Part shown: piece by piece, positions 17,991 through 27,409 of the stretch | Numbering within the stretch: the stretch's first letter is position 1 | Layout: every line of letters begins with the position of its first letter | Source: Streptomyces phaeofaciens | GTDB taxonomy: Bacteria; Actinomycetota; Actinomycetes; Streptomycetales; Streptomycetaceae | DNA: 64,000 nucleotides | NCBI RefSeq assembly: GCF_014648915.1 | Contig: NZ_BMSA01000002.1 | Coordinates: forward strand, 558,001 to 622,000 | Direction of reading: 5' to 3' | The notes under the pieces: model-generated | Told to the model about the DNA's origin: nothing | Seen by the model: only the letters and a program-made list of their open reading frames with translations | The model's database searches: none | Program-made: the position numbers and the translations under genes

Positions 17991-19619
17991 TCAGTGCGAG
18001 GTGCCCGCCGTGGCCGGCGGCAGTTCGGTCTGGACGCCCGGGTCGCCCGCGTCCGCCGTGTAGTCCTCGGGGCGGGTCTCGTCGATGCCCTCGGGGGCCT
18101 TCGCGGCCTTGAGGACGAAGGTGAGGATCACCGTGACGACGACGTTCAGGACGAAGGCCGTGAGGCCGATGTAGCCGATCTCGCCGATGCCGGGGATCTC
18201 GTCGGACGAGCCGCCGAAGTGCTTCTGGGTCGGGGAGGCGACCCCGTACGCGGCGACCGTGCCGTAGACCATGCCGACCGCCCAGCCGGCGAGGAGGGCC
18301 CAGCGGTGGAACCAGCGGGTGAAGAGGCCGCCGACCAGGGCCGGGAAGGTTTGAAGGATCCAGATGCCGCCCAGCAGCTGGAAGTTGATGGCGACCGTCT
18401 TGTCCATGGTGAGGACGAAGACGAGGGCGCCCACCTTCACCAGCAGGGACACCAGCTTGGAGACCTTGGTCTCCTGCGCCGGGGTGGCGTCCGGCCTGAT
18501 GAAGTCCTTGTAGATGTTGCGGGTGAAGAGATTCGCGGCCGCGATCGACATGATGGCCGCCGGGACGAGCGCGCCGATGCCGATCGCCGCGAAGGCCACG
18601 CCCGCGAACCAGGCCGGGAACATGTCCTCGAAGAGCTGCGGGATGGCCAGCTGGCCGTTGGTGACCTTGACGCCGGCCGCGATCGCCATGAAGCCCAGCA
18701 GGGCCAGCAGACCGAGCATCAGGGAGTAGAGCGGCAGGATCGTGGTGTTGCGGCGGATCACCTCACGGCTCTTGGAGGAGAGGGTCGCGGTGATCGAGTG
18801 CGGGTACATGAACAGCGCCAGCGCCGAGCCGAGGGCGAGGGTGGCGTACGTCCACTGGCCGGCCTCCGCCGGGACCAGGGAGCCGCGTGGCTTGCCGGTG
18901 GCCGGGTTCGTCTGGCTGAACGCCTCGCCCGCCTTGGCGAAGATGTCGTCGAATCCGCCGAGCTTGATCGGGATGTAGATGATCGCCACCGCGATGACGA
19001 GGTAGATCAGCGTGTCCTTCACGAACGCGATCAGCGCGGGCGCGCGCAGACCGGACGAGTAGGTGTACGCGGCGAGCACGCCGAAGGCGATCAGCAGCGG
19101 CAGGTCCTTGACGAACCAGTTGGTGTTCTCGCCGCCGCCGACGCCCATCACGTCGAGCACGGCCTGGATGCCGACGAGCTGGAGCGCGATGTAGGGCATC
19201 GTCGCGAGGATGCCGGTCAGCGCCACCGCCAGCGACAGGCCCTTGGAGCCCCAGCGCCCGCGCACGAAGTCGGAGGTCGTCACGTACCCGTGCTTGTGCG
19301 ACACCGACCACAGACGGGGCAGGAAGGTGAAGATCAGCGGGTAGACCAGGATCGTGTACGGGACCGCGAAGAAGCCGGCCGCGCCGGCCGCGTAGATCGC
19401 CGCGGGTACGGCGACGAAGGTGTACGCGGTGTAGAGGTCGCCGCCGAGCAGGAACCAGGTGATCCAGGTGCCGAAGGACCGGCCGCCCAGGCCCCACTCG
19501 TCGAGGCTGTGCTCGTTCTCGGCCTTGCGCCAGCGCGCGGCCATGAAGCCGACGATCGTGACGGCCAGGAAGAAGAAGATGAAGACGGCGAGTGCCACGC
19601 CGTTCACGCCGTCGTTCAC
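17991..19619 (-). CDS. Sodium:solute symporter (SSS family)
   Basis: A 542-aa polytopic transporter, with about 13 hydrophobic helices, of the Na+/solute symporter family. The signature region is DEWGLGGRSFGTWITWFLLGG in helix 1-2, and the family motif region near GALVPAAIMSIAAANLFTRN is typical of the MctP-like monocarboxylate/short-chain acid subgroup. It starts with a GTG overlapping the stop of the DUF3311 gene. The SSS/DUF3311 pair is a common two-gene unit. The solute (for example pyruvate, lactate or acetate) cannot be fixed from the sequence. Confidence 0.85.
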   Translation of the reverse strand: MNDGVNGVALAVFIFFFLAVTIVGFMAARWRKAENEHSLDEWGLGGRSFGTWITWFLLGGDLYTAYTFVAVPAAIYAAGAAGFFAVPYTILVYPLIFTFLPRLWSVSHKHGYVTTSDFVRGRWGSKGLSLAVALTGILATMPYIALQLVGIQAVLDVMGVGGGENTNWFVKDLPLLIAFGVLAAYTYSSGLRAPALIAFVKDTLIYLVIAVAIIYIPIKLGGFDDIFAKAGEAFSQTNPATGKPRGSLVPAEAGQWTYATLALGSALALFMYPHSITATLSSKSREVIRRNTTILPLYSLMLGLLALLGFMAIAAGVKVTNGQLAIPQLFEDMFPAWFAGVAFAAIGIGALVPAAIMSIAAANLFTRNIYKDFIRPDATPAQETKVSKLVSLLVKVGALVFVLTMDKTVAINFQLLGGIWILQTFPALVGGLFTRWFHRWALLAGWAVGMVYGTVAAYGVASPTQKHFGGSSDEIPGIGEIGYIGLTAFVLNVVVTVILTFVLKAAKAPEGIDETRPEDYTADAGDPGVQTELPPATAGTSH

Positions 19620-19882
19620 TGCGCCGCACCCCCGGTCCGGGTCTTGCGGGCGCGCTGGTCACGCTGCCACAGCTGGTAGGCGACCATCGTGAGCGCGGTC
19701 GAGACCAGCACCCACAGCATCTGGTACCAGTAGAAGAACGGGATCCCGATGAACGCGGGATCCACCTTGGCGTACGAGCCCACCCACAGCATCGCCACGA
19801 ACGGCGCGAGCAGGCACAGGGCGATGACGACGCGCACAGGCGTCACCACCGGATCCCTGGTTCCTTCCGGGGTCTCTGACAT
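19616..19882 (-). CDS. DUF3311 small membrane protein, symporter partner
   Basis: An 88-aa protein with two hydrophobic helices (VRVVIALCLLAPFVAMLWVG and the PFFYWYQMLWVLVSTALTMV region). DUF3311 proteins are regularly encoded just before SSS symporters and are presumed accessory subunits. GTGA overlap with the symporter gene supports co-expression at fixed ratio. The ATG at 19882 is preceded by a GGGAGCCGCC purine stretch. Confidence 0.85.
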   Translation of the reverse strand: MSETPEGTRDPVVTPVRVVIALCLLAPFVAMLWVGSYAKVDPAFIGIPFFYWYQMLWVLVSTALTMVAYQLWQRDQRARKTRTGGAAQ

Positions 19883-20001
19883 CGGCGGCTCCCGTCCCCT
19901 CACTGATTGCCTTGATCACCGTTGTAATGCGCAGGCAATGTAAGTGACGGGTAAGCGCAGCGGAAGACCTCCTCCGTAGATCACCTCCGCTTCTGCACGG
20001 T

Positions 20002-20898
<897 letters not shown>

Positions 20899-20909
20899 TC
20901 ACGCCCGCC

Positions 20910-20925
20910 CTTGGTCTAGTCCAAG
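20910..20925. promoter_or_regulatory. dre (DasR operator) between dasR and dasA
   Basis: CTTGGTCTAGTCCAAG, a 16-bp near-perfect palindrome matching the DasR consensus core TGGTCTAGACCA with one change. It lies 144 bp before the dasR start and 285 bp before dasA; probably autoregulatory. Confidence 0.88.
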
Positions 20926-21068
20926 ATTCCGCTTCCGGGGGTGGCGGCCGGCCCGGTGGTACACCCGCGCGCGGGCGCCCGATCCCCCTCCGTTCCGGTG
21001 GCCGAAAAACGAAAAGTCCCTGCATATCGCGGTCGCGTAACGGACGACTCCAGCGCGCTCGAACACCC

Positions 21069-21119
21069 TTGACAGCCCTATTGGTCTGAGCCAAGCTCCC
21101 CCTACTGGTCTACACCAAT
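21069..21119 (+). promoter_or_regulatory. dasA promoter with two dre operators
   Basis: A TTGACA -35 hexamer (21069-21074) is followed by two DasR sites, ATTGGTCTGAGCCAAG (21080-21095) and ACTGGTCTACACCAAT (21104-21119), 24 bp apart. The first covers the expected -10 region (CAAGCT at 21092-21097). Twin dre sites in the dasA promoter are known in S. coelicolor. GlcN-6-P-free DasR would block RNA polymerase here. Confidence 0.88.
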
Positions 21120-21210
21120 GGTCCAGGTCCCGGCCCCACGGACGGTACGCGTTGACGCTCAACCGCGGCGGGGAGGCAGGGGGGTTTGTGGCATCCCTGA
21201 GGAGGGTGGC

Positions 21211-22491
21211 GTGAAGCGCAAGCTGATAGCCGCGATCGGTATCGCGGGCATGATGGTCTCCATCGCGGCGTGCGGGGACGACAAGGGCAGCGGGGACTCG
21301 AAGGGGACCGACGCCAAGGAGCTGACGGTCTGGCTGACCGTCGACGCCCAGAACAACTGGCCCGAGCTGGTGAAGGCCGCCGACGCGGCGGTGCAGAAGA
21401 AGCACCCCGGCGTCAAGATCACTCACGAGTACTACGGCTGGCCGGACAAGAACGCCAAGCTCGACGCGGTGCTCGCCACCGACAAGGCCCCCGACGTGGT
21501 CGAGATGGGCAACACCGAGATGCTCGGTTACATGGTCAAGGGTGCCTTCGCCCCCCTCGACGCCTCGAAGTTCGACAACTCCTCCGCCTGGCTGGACGGC
21601 CTCAAGGCCTCCGTGACCTACGAGGACAAGACCTACGGCGTCCCCTACTACGCCGGAGGCCGCGTCGCCAACTGGCGCAAGGACGTCTTCGCCGCGGCGG
21701 GAGTCAAGTCCACGCCGAAGACCTACGCCGAGCTGACCGCCGCCCTGGACAAGGTGCAGAAGAAGGAAGGCGGCAAGTTCTCCGCCTGGTACCAGCCCAC
21801 CCGTGACTGGTACGCGGCCATGTCCTTCGTCTACGACGCCGGCGGCTCCATCGCGGTCGAGTCGGGCGGCCAGTGGAAGGGCAACCTCTCCTCGGCCGAG
21901 TCCCTGAAGGGCCTCAACGAGTTCAAGAACGTCGTCGACAAGTACATGCACGGCGACAAGACCAAGGACGAGTCCGACCGCTACATCGTCTACGGCCAGG
22001 CCAAGTCCGGCATGATCTTCGCCCCCGCCTGGGAGGGCGCCACGGCCGCCGCCCCGGAGAACGACAAGACGGGCAAGCTCAAGGACAACGTCGAGAACTT
22101 CGTGCTGCCCGGCCCGTCCGGCAAGAACCTCCCGGTGTTCCTGGGCGGTTCCGACCTCGCCGTCCCGGTGAAGTCGGACGCGCAGGACCTCGCCGCCGAG
22201 TGGATCAACGCCTTCACCGGCCCCTCCGGCCAGAAGGGCCTGATGGCCAAGGGCAACCTGCCCAACAACCTGACGGACCTCGCCCCCCTCAAGAACGACC
22301 CGGCGACGGCCGTCCCGGCCACCGCGGCCGAGTCCAACTGGTTCGTCCCGATGGCCCCCGGCTGGGGCCAGGTCGAGAAGGCCCAGGTGCTCCAGACCAT
22401 GCTCCAGAGCATCGGTACCGGCAAGAAGTCGGTCGAGGACGCCGCGAAGGAAGCGGACGCCGCGATCGACAAGGTCATCAACACCAAGTGA
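21211..22491 (+). CDS. dasA: Chitosugar ABC transporter substrate-binding lipoprotein DasA
   Basis: Extracellular lipoprotein that captures N,N'-diacetylchitobiose/GlcNAc oligomers for import. 426 aa from the GTG at 21211 after GAGGAGGG. The signal peptide KRKLIAAIGIAGMMVSIAAC ends in an IAAC lipobox with the lipid-carrying Cys at 21. The mature part is a family 1 solute-binding protein (ELTVWLTVDAQNNWPELVKA onward). First gene of dasABCD; a stem-loop after it may let it be made in excess over the permeases. In S. coelicolor DasA also affects sporulation. Confidence 0.95.
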   Translation: MKRKLIAAIGIAGMMVSIAACGDDKGSGDSKGTDAKELTVWLTVDAQNNWPELVKAADAAVQKKHPGVKITHEYYGWPDKNAKLDAVLATDKAPDVVEMGNTEMLGYMVKGAFAPLDASKFDNSSAWLDGLKASVTYEDKTYGVPYYAGGRVANWRKDVFAAAGVKSTPKTYAELTAALDKVQKKEGGKFSAWYQPTRDWYAAMSFVYDAGGSIAVESGGQWKGNLSSAESLKGLNEFKNVVDKYMHGDKTKDESDRYIVYGQAKSGMIFAPAWEGATAAAPENDKTGKLKDNVENFVLPGPSGKNLPVFLGGSDLAVPVKSDAQDLAAEWINAFTGPSGQKGLMAKGNLPNNLTDLAPLKNDPATAVPATAAESNWFVPMAPGWGQVEKAQVLQTMLQSIGTGKKSVEDAAKEADAAIDKVINTK

Positions 22492-22498
22492 CCTGACA

Positions 22499-22547
22499 GC
22501 GGGGCCCCGTCGCACCCGGGAGGTGTCTTTCGGGGGCGGGGCCCCGC
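22499..22547 (+). other. Intra-operon stem-loop between dasA and dasB
   Basis: GCGGGGCCCCG (22499-22509) pairs perfectly with CGGGGCCCCGC (22537-22547) around a 27-base loop. Located just after the binding-protein gene and before its permease genes, it probably acts as a partial terminator or 3' mRNA stabiliser, giving more DasA than DasB/C. Confidence 0.6.
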
Positions 22548-22585
22548 TCGTCGTACGACCCGAGGGACCGCTGAGGAGCGCGCGG

Positions 22586-23575
22586 ATGAGTGCCGCAGAC
22601 ACGACCACCCCTGCCAAGGTGCCGCCGACGCGGCCGTCACCCCCACCACGGGCCGATGCGAGAAAGCCACCGGGACGGCGGGGTTCGGGCTCCGCCGGTA
22701 CTCCCTGGCTGCTGCTGGCACCCTGTCTGCTGGTGCTCGCGCTGGTGATGGGCTATCCGCTGGTCCGCCTGGTCACCCTCTCCTTCCAGAAGTTCGGCCA
22801 GTCCCAGCTCTGGGGCTTCCAGCCCGCCGAGTCGGTCGGCTTCGACAACTTCGCGGGAGTGCTGGGCGACGGCGAGTTCTGGCAGGTCGTCGTCCGTACG
22901 ATCGTCTTCGCCGCCGGCTGCGTGATCCTCACGATGGTCCTCGGCATGGTGATCGCGCTGCTCCTCCAGCGGGTCTCCGGCTGGGTGAAGACCCTGGTCA
23001 ACATCGCTCTGGTGGCCAGCTGGGGCATGCCGGTCATCGTCGCCACCACCGTCTTCAAATGGCTGTTCGACTCCGACTACGGCATCCTCAACGCGGTCCT
23101 GAGCAAGCTCCCCGGGGTCGATCTGATCGGCCACAACTGGTTCGCCAGCGGACCGCAGGGCCTCGCCGTCATCATGCTGCTGGTGATCTGGGGCGCGGTG
23201 CCCTTCGTGGTGATCACCCTCAGCGCCGGCCTCACCCAGGTCCCGGCCGAGCTGGAGGAGGCCGCCCGGCTCGACGGCGCCGGCGCCTGGGGCGTCTTCC
23301 GGTACGTCACCCTGCCCATCCTCAAGCCGATCATCGTGATGCTCACGACCCTGTCGGTCATCTGGGACATGGGCGTCTTCCCGCAGGTCTTCGTGATGCG
23401 CAACGGCCACCCGGAAGCCGAGTTCCAGCTGCTGACGACGTACTCCTACGACCGCGCCTTCGTCGTCAACGACTACGGGCAGGGCTCGGCGATCGCCTTG
23501 GTCACCGTCCTGCTGCTGCTCGGGGTGGTCGCCGTGTACATGCGTCAGATGCTGAAGATCGGAGAGGTCGAATGA
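22586..23575 (+). CDS. dasB: Chitosugar ABC transporter permease DasB
   Basis: Inner-membrane permease of the chitobiose importer. 329 aa with a Pro/Arg-rich cytoplasmic N-terminus of about 35 residues, then about six helices starting at TPWLLLAPCLLVLALVMG. The ATPase-docking EAA loop is EEAARLDGAGAWGVFRYVTL. The ATG at 22586 follows GAGGAG. Works with DasC; the ATPase is not encoded here and in streptomycetes is the shared MsiK. Confidence 0.94.
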   Translation: MSAADTTTPAKVPPTRPSPPPRADARKPPGRRGSGSAGTPWLLLAPCLLVLALVMGYPLVRLVTLSFQKFGQSQLWGFQPAESVGFDNFAGVLGDGEFWQVVVRTIVFAAGCVILTMVLGMVIALLLQRVSGWVKTLVNIALVASWGMPVIVATTVFKWLFDSDYGILNAVLSKLPGVDLIGHNWFASGPQGLAVIMLLVIWGAVPFVVITLSAGLTQVPAELEEAARLDGAGAWGVFRYVTLPILKPIIVMLTTLSVIWDMGVFPQVFVMRNGHPEAEFQLLTTYSYDRAFVVNDYGQGSAIALVTVLLLLGVVAVYMRQMLKIGEVE

Positions 23576-24408
23576 GCACGGTGTCCGCTCCGAGGCGGTC
23601 GAAGCTCGGCTGGAACATCCTCGGACTCCTCGTCTTCGTCGTCGTCGGCTTCCCCGTCTACTGGATGCTCAACACGGCGTTCAAACCGGCGAAGGACGCC
23701 ATCGACCCGGATCCGAGCCTGCTGCCGACCAGCGTGACCTTCTCCAACTTCGGCCGCGCGCTGGACATCGCCGACTTCTGGGGCCCGGTCGGGCGCAGCC
23801 TGATCGTCTCCCTGGCGGTCGTCGTGATCGGCATGATCGTCGGACTGCTGGCCGCCCTCGCCATCTCCCGGTTCGCCTTCCGCGGCCGCAAGATCGTGAT
23901 CGTGGGCATCCTGGCGGTCCAGATGGTCCCGCTCGTCGCCATGATCATCCCGGTCTTCCTGCTGCTGAACGACCTGAACCAGTACGACAGGCTGTCCGGC
24001 CTGGTCATCACGTATCTGACGTTCGTCCTGCCCTTCACGGTGTGGACCCTGCGCGGGTTCATCGTCAACATCCCGAAGGAGCTGGAGGAGGCCGCGATGG
24101 TCGACGGCTGCACCCGCACCGGCGCCTTCGTCCGGGTCGTCTTCCCGCTCCTGGCCCCCGGCATGGTCGCCACCTCGGTCTACGCCTTCATCCAGGCCTG
24201 GAACGAGTACCTCTACGCCCTGATGCTGCTCAGCCAGAAGAACCAGACCGCGACCGTGTGGCTCGGCAACTTCACCACCAAGCACGGCACCGAGTACGCC
24301 CCGATGATGGCCGGCGCCACGATGATGGCCGTCCCCATCGTCGTCCTGTTCCTCCTCGTCCAGCGCAAGATGGCCGCGGGTCTCACCGCGGGCGCGGTGA
24401 AGGGATGA
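23572..24408 (+). CDS. dasC: Chitosugar ABC transporter permease DasC
   Basis: Second permease, 278 aa, six helices beginning LGWNILGLLVFVVVGFPVYW. The EAA loop is EEAAMVDGCTRTGAFVRVVF. Starts with ATGA overlap on dasB and ends with ATGA overlap into dasD, so the three are translationally chained. Family MalG/CUT1. Confidence 0.94.
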   Translation: MSTVSAPRRSKLGWNILGLLVFVVVGFPVYWMLNTAFKPAKDAIDPDPSLLPTSVTFSNFGRALDIADFWGPVGRSLIVSLAVVVIGMIVGLLAALAISRFAFRGRKIVIVGILAVQMVPLVAMIIPVFLLLNDLNQYDRLSGLVITYLTFVLPFTVWTLRGFIVNIPKELEEAAMVDGCTRTGAFVRVVFPLLAPGMVATSVYAFIQAWNEYLYALMLLSQKNQTATVWLGNFTTKHGTEYAPMMAGATMMAVPIVVLFLLVQRKMAAGLTAGAVKG

Positions 24409-25907
24409 CGCCCCCGATGACGACGATCGCCAGTGGCAGCGACACTCTGACGCGCGACGCCCTGACCGTCCTCCAGCCCGGTTTCACCGGGGTGACCGCC
24501 CCCGACTGGCTGCTGCGCCGCGTCGGCGAAGGCCTCGCCTCGGTCGGCCTGTTCGGCCGCAACATCGCCTCCCCGGAGCAACTCGCCGCTCTCACCGCCC
24601 AGTTGCGCGCCGAACGGGACGACGTCCTGGTCGCGATCGACGAGGAGGGCGGCGACGTCACCCGGCTGGAGGTGCGCACCGGCTCCTCCTTCCCCGGCAA
24701 CCACGCCCTGGGCGCGGTGGACGACGTGGACCTGACCCGCAAGGTCGCCCGCGAGCTGGGCCGCCGGCTCGCGGAGTGCGGCGTGAACCTGAACTGGGCC
24801 CCGTCGGCGGACGTGAACTCCAACCCGGCGAACCCGGTCATCGGCGTCCGCTCCTTCGGCGCCGACCCCGCTCTGGTCGCCCGGCACACCGCCGCCTACG
24901 TCACCGGCCTCCAGTCCGCGGGCGTGGCGGCCTGCACCAAGCACTTCCCGGGCCACGGCGACACGGCCGTCGACTCCCACCACGCGCTGCCCCGCATCGA
25001 CGTACCGGCCGACGTCCTGCCGGACCGCGAGCTGATCCCGTTCCGCGCGGCCATCGACGCCGGCACCCGGGCCGTCATGAGCGCCCACATCCTGGTCCCG
25101 GCCCTGGACCCGGTCCGCCCGGCCACGCTGTCCCGCCGCATCCTCACCGGTCTCCTGCGCGAGGAACTCGGCTACGACGGCCTGATCGTCACCGACGGCA
25201 TGGAGATGCAGGCGATCGCCGGCACCTACGGCATCGAGCGCGGCAGCGTCCTCGCGATCGCGGCCGGCGCCGACGCCATCTGCGTGGGCGGCGGCCTCGC
25301 CGACGACGAGACGGTACGCCGGCTGCGCGACGCGCTGGTCACCGCCGTGCGCACCGGCGAACTCCCCGAGGAACGCCTCGCCGACGCGGCGCGGCGGGTA
25401 CGGGCCCTGGCCCGCTGGACGGCGTCGGCATCCGCCACGACCGTCGAGGCCGAGCCGGAGATCGGCCTGACCGCCGCCCGCCGGGCCCTTCGCGACACCG
25501 CCCCGGACGGCTTCACCCCGCTCACCGAGCCCCCGTACGTCGCCGCCCTCACCCCGGTCGCCAACATCGCCGTCGGCGACGAGACGCCGTGGGGTGTGGC
25601 CGCGGAACTGGCCCGGCTGCTGCCGGGGACCCGGACGGGCAGCTTCACCGGGGACGACGCCGGCCGCGCGGCGCTGGCCGACGCGGGGGAGCGGCGGATC
25701 GTCGCCGTGGTCCGCGACGAACACCGTCACCCCTGGATGGCGGCGGCCCTCGACACCCTCCTGGCGGCCCGCCCGGACACGGTCGTCGTCGAGATGGGCG
25801 TTCCCCAGGCCACGCCCCGCGGCGCCCTGCACCTGGCCACCCACGGCGCGGCGAGGGCCTGCGGCCGGGCCGCGGCGGAGTTCGTCACCGGCCGCCGGGC
25901 GGACTGA
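24405..25907 (+). CDS. dasD: Family 3 glycoside hydrolase DasD (beta-N-acetylglucosaminidase)
   Basis: Cytoplasmic GH3 enzyme that splits imported chitobiose to GlcNAc. 500 aa from the ATG overlapping the dasC stop (an alternative ATG lies four codons in). Catalytic features: the KHFPGHGDT loop of NagZ-type enzymes, whose His-containing neighbour loop supplies the acid/base, and the nucleophile Asp in IVTDGMEM. No signal peptide, consistent with acting on sugars after import. The C-terminal ~130 residues form an additional alpha/beta region. Closed by a strong hairpin shared with nagB. Confidence 0.92.
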   Translation: MTPPMTTIASGSDTLTRDALTVLQPGFTGVTAPDWLLRRVGEGLASVGLFGRNIASPEQLAALTAQLRAERDDVLVAIDEEGGDVTRLEVRTGSSFPGNHALGAVDDVDLTRKVARELGRRLAECGVNLNWAPSADVNSNPANPVIGVRSFGADPALVARHTAAYVTGLQSAGVAACTKHFPGHGDTAVDSHHALPRIDVPADVLPDRELIPFRAAIDAGTRAVMSAHILVPALDPVRPATLSRRILTGLLREELGYDGLIVTDGMEMQAIAGTYGIERGSVLAIAAGADAICVGGGLADDETVRRLRDALVTAVRTGELPEERLADAARRVRALARWTASASATTVEAEPEIGLTAARRALRDTAPDGFTPLTEPPYVAALTPVANIAVGDETPWGVAAELARLLPGTRTGSFTGDDAGRAALADAGERRIVAVVRDEHRHPWMAAALDTLLAARPDTVVVEMGVPQATPRGALHLATHGAARACGRAAAEFVTGRRAD

Positions 25908-25913
25908 TCACGA

Positions 25914-25954
25914 GCGAAGGCGCCGGGTTCCCGACAGGAACCCGGCGCCTTCGC
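25914..25954. terminator. Bidirectional terminator between dasD and nagB
   Basis: A perfect 18-bp stem (GCGAAGGCGCCGGGTTCC and complement) with a 5-base loop. It separates convergent genes; a GTTTCC run follows on the plus strand. Confidence 0.9.
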
Positions 25955-26032
25955 GTTTCCGGACCGTGCTTCCGGCCGGCAGGCCCGGACAAGCAGGTCC
26001 AGTGGGCCTGGACGGCAGGCCCGGACCTGTCC

Positions 26033-26818
26033 TCAGATGCCCTGCCAGTCAGGCTTGGCGGCGTAGGTGTGGCGGAAGTAGTCCGCGAGCTTCAGCTTGG
26101 ACGCCGCGGCTTCGTCGACCACGACGGTGGCGTGCGGGTGCAGCTGGAGCGCGGAGGCGGGGCAGATCGCGGCGACCGGGCCCTCGACGGTGGCCGCGAC
26201 GGCGTCCGCCTTGCCCTCGCCCGTCGCCAGCAGCACCAGGTGCCGTGCCTCCAGGATCGTGCCGATGCCCTGGGTGATCACGTGGTGCGGGACCTGCTCG
26301 ATGTCGCCGTCGAAGAAGCGCGCGTTGTCGACGCGGGTCTGCTCGGTCAGCGTCTTGATCCGGGTGCGCGAGGCCAGCGAGGAGCACGGTTCGTTGAAGC
26401 CGATGTGCCCGTCGGTCCCGATCCCCAGCAGCTGGAGGTCCACCCCGCCGGCCGTCGCCAGCGCCGCGTCGTACGCCTCGCAGGCCGCCTGGATGTCCCC
26501 GGCCGTGCCGTCGGGCCCGAGGAACGCGTCCATTCCGATGCCCAGCGGCTCCAGTACCTCGCGCCGCAGCACCGAGCGATAGGACTCGGGGTGCTCGGCG
26601 GGCAGCCCCACGTACTCGTCGAGCTGGGCGATCCGCGCCCGCGCGGTGTCCACGGAGCCGGCCCGCACCTTGGCCGCCAGCGCCTCGTAGACGGGCAGCG
26701 GGGTGGAGCCGGTGGCCACGCCGAGCACGGCGTCCGGCTTGCGCCGCAGCAGCTGCGCCATGGCCTCGGCGATGAGTTCGCCGCCCGACTCGGCGTCCGG
26801 AACGATGACAACTTCCAC
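26033..26818 (-). CDS. nagB: Glucosamine-6-phosphate deaminase
   Basis: Converts GlcN-6-P to fructose-6-P and ammonia, feeding chitin-derived amino sugar into glycolysis and draining the DasR inducer. 261 aa, the usual length. Substrate loop GVATGSTPLPVYE, catalytic Asp in AQLDEYVG, and ring-opening His in GTDGHIGFNEP are all present. A dre operator sits 46 bp upstream of the ATG, so it is a direct DasR target. Confidence 0.96.
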   Translation of the reverse strand: MEVVIVPDAESGGELIAEAMAQLLRRKPDAVLGVATGSTPLPVYEALAAKVRAGSVDTARARIAQLDEYVGLPAEHPESYRSVLRREVLEPLGIGMDAFLGPDGTAGDIQAACEAYDAALATAGGVDLQLLGIGTDGHIGFNEPCSSLASRTRIKTLTEQTRVDNARFFDGDIEQVPHHVITQGIGTILEARHLVLLATGEGKADAVAATVEGPVAAICPASALQLHPHATVVVDEAAASKLKLADYFRHTYAAKPDWQGI

Positions 26819-26863
26819 GCTGGGCCTGCCGTTCTGGAGAGATCTGAAGGGGCTGCAAGGCTA

Positions 26864-26879
26864 TGTGGTTTAGACCAAT
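26864..26879. promoter_or_regulatory. dre (DasR operator) of nagB
   Basis: TGTGGTTTAGACCAAT, matching the dre consensus with the TAGACCA half intact. Position just upstream of the nagB start fits promoter repression. Confidence 0.85.
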
Positions 26880-27035
26880 CTAGCAGAGCTGGGTGAGGGT
26901 GGCATGGCCGTCGGGCGGGGTCCGGGCGAACCCCGGCCGTCCGCCCGGTGTCGCCTCCGGAGCGCCTGCGGGTCGCGGTCCGGGAGTGCGCCGCGGACCC
27001 TCGCGCAAATTGCCCCCTCGAACTGGCCCCGCGCG

Positions 27036-27061
27036 GGAACTCGCACAGGCTAGGCTGCGTT
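27036..27061 (+). promoter_or_regulatory. Candidate SigR-type promoter (overlapping TAGGCT -10)
   Basis: GGGAAC with the GGAAC core at 27036-27040, an 18-bp spacer, then GTT at 27059-27061, which is the spacing of SigR promoters (GGAAT-N18-GTT). A housekeeping-like TAGGCT lies inside at 27051-27056. It points toward the orphan dre and pdtaS, about 350 bp away. Assignment is by pattern only. Confidence 0.4.
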
Positions 27062-27132
27062 GTGGATGCTAGGGCGTCCGAATAGTCGGCGCGTCCACAA
27101 CAACCGACAGCCTCCCCCTCATGGACACACCT

Positions 27133-27148
27133 AGTGGTCTAGTCCACA
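27133..27148. promoter_or_regulatory. Orphan dre site upstream of pdtaS
   Basis: AGTGGTCTAGTCCACA is a near-perfect 16-bp dre palindrome (TGGTCTAGACCA core with one change). It lies in the 528-base gap between nagB and pdtaS (26882-27409), 315 bp from nagB and 262 bp before pdtaS. No other gene is recognisable in this gap; a GTG-led seven-codon frame at 27062 is probably chance. Confidence 0.75.
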
Positions 27149-27397
27149 ATGGCGGGAGTAGCAGGAGAAGCAACACCAAGAACTTCCGTCTTCCCCGCAC
27201 AGGAAGGCGGACCGAGGGTCCGGAGCTCTCTGCCCTGACTGCCCCGGCTCCTCACCTTCGGCCGACGGGACCGCACACCCCGCGGCCGATATTGCTCCGG
27301 GCTGCGGTGCCGGGAGGGTTGAGGGTCCCTCCCAGGCGCCGCGGCCCGCGGGTGTTTCCGGGGCACGGTGTTTTTAGGCCAGGGACAGACCCGCGGG

Positions 27398-27403
27398 TAC
27401 GCT
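27398..27403 (+). promoter_or_regulatory. -10 box for probably leaderless pdtaS transcript
   Basis: TACGCT followed by six bases and then the GTG start at 27410, where transcription would be expected to begin. No ribosome-binding site precedes the GTG, supporting leaderless translation. Confidence 0.45.
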
Positions 27404-27409
27404 CGCAGC

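Noticed and set aside
17994..19679. 561-codon plus-strand frame opposite the symporter
   Set aside because: Arg/Asp/Gly/Glu-rich shadow without motifs; the minus-strand product is a clear transporter.
27062..27085. Seven-codon leader peptide before pdtaS
   Set aside because: GTG soon after TAGGCT and then TAG; too short and no attenuator-like Leu/Trp codons or hairpin. Chance is likely.
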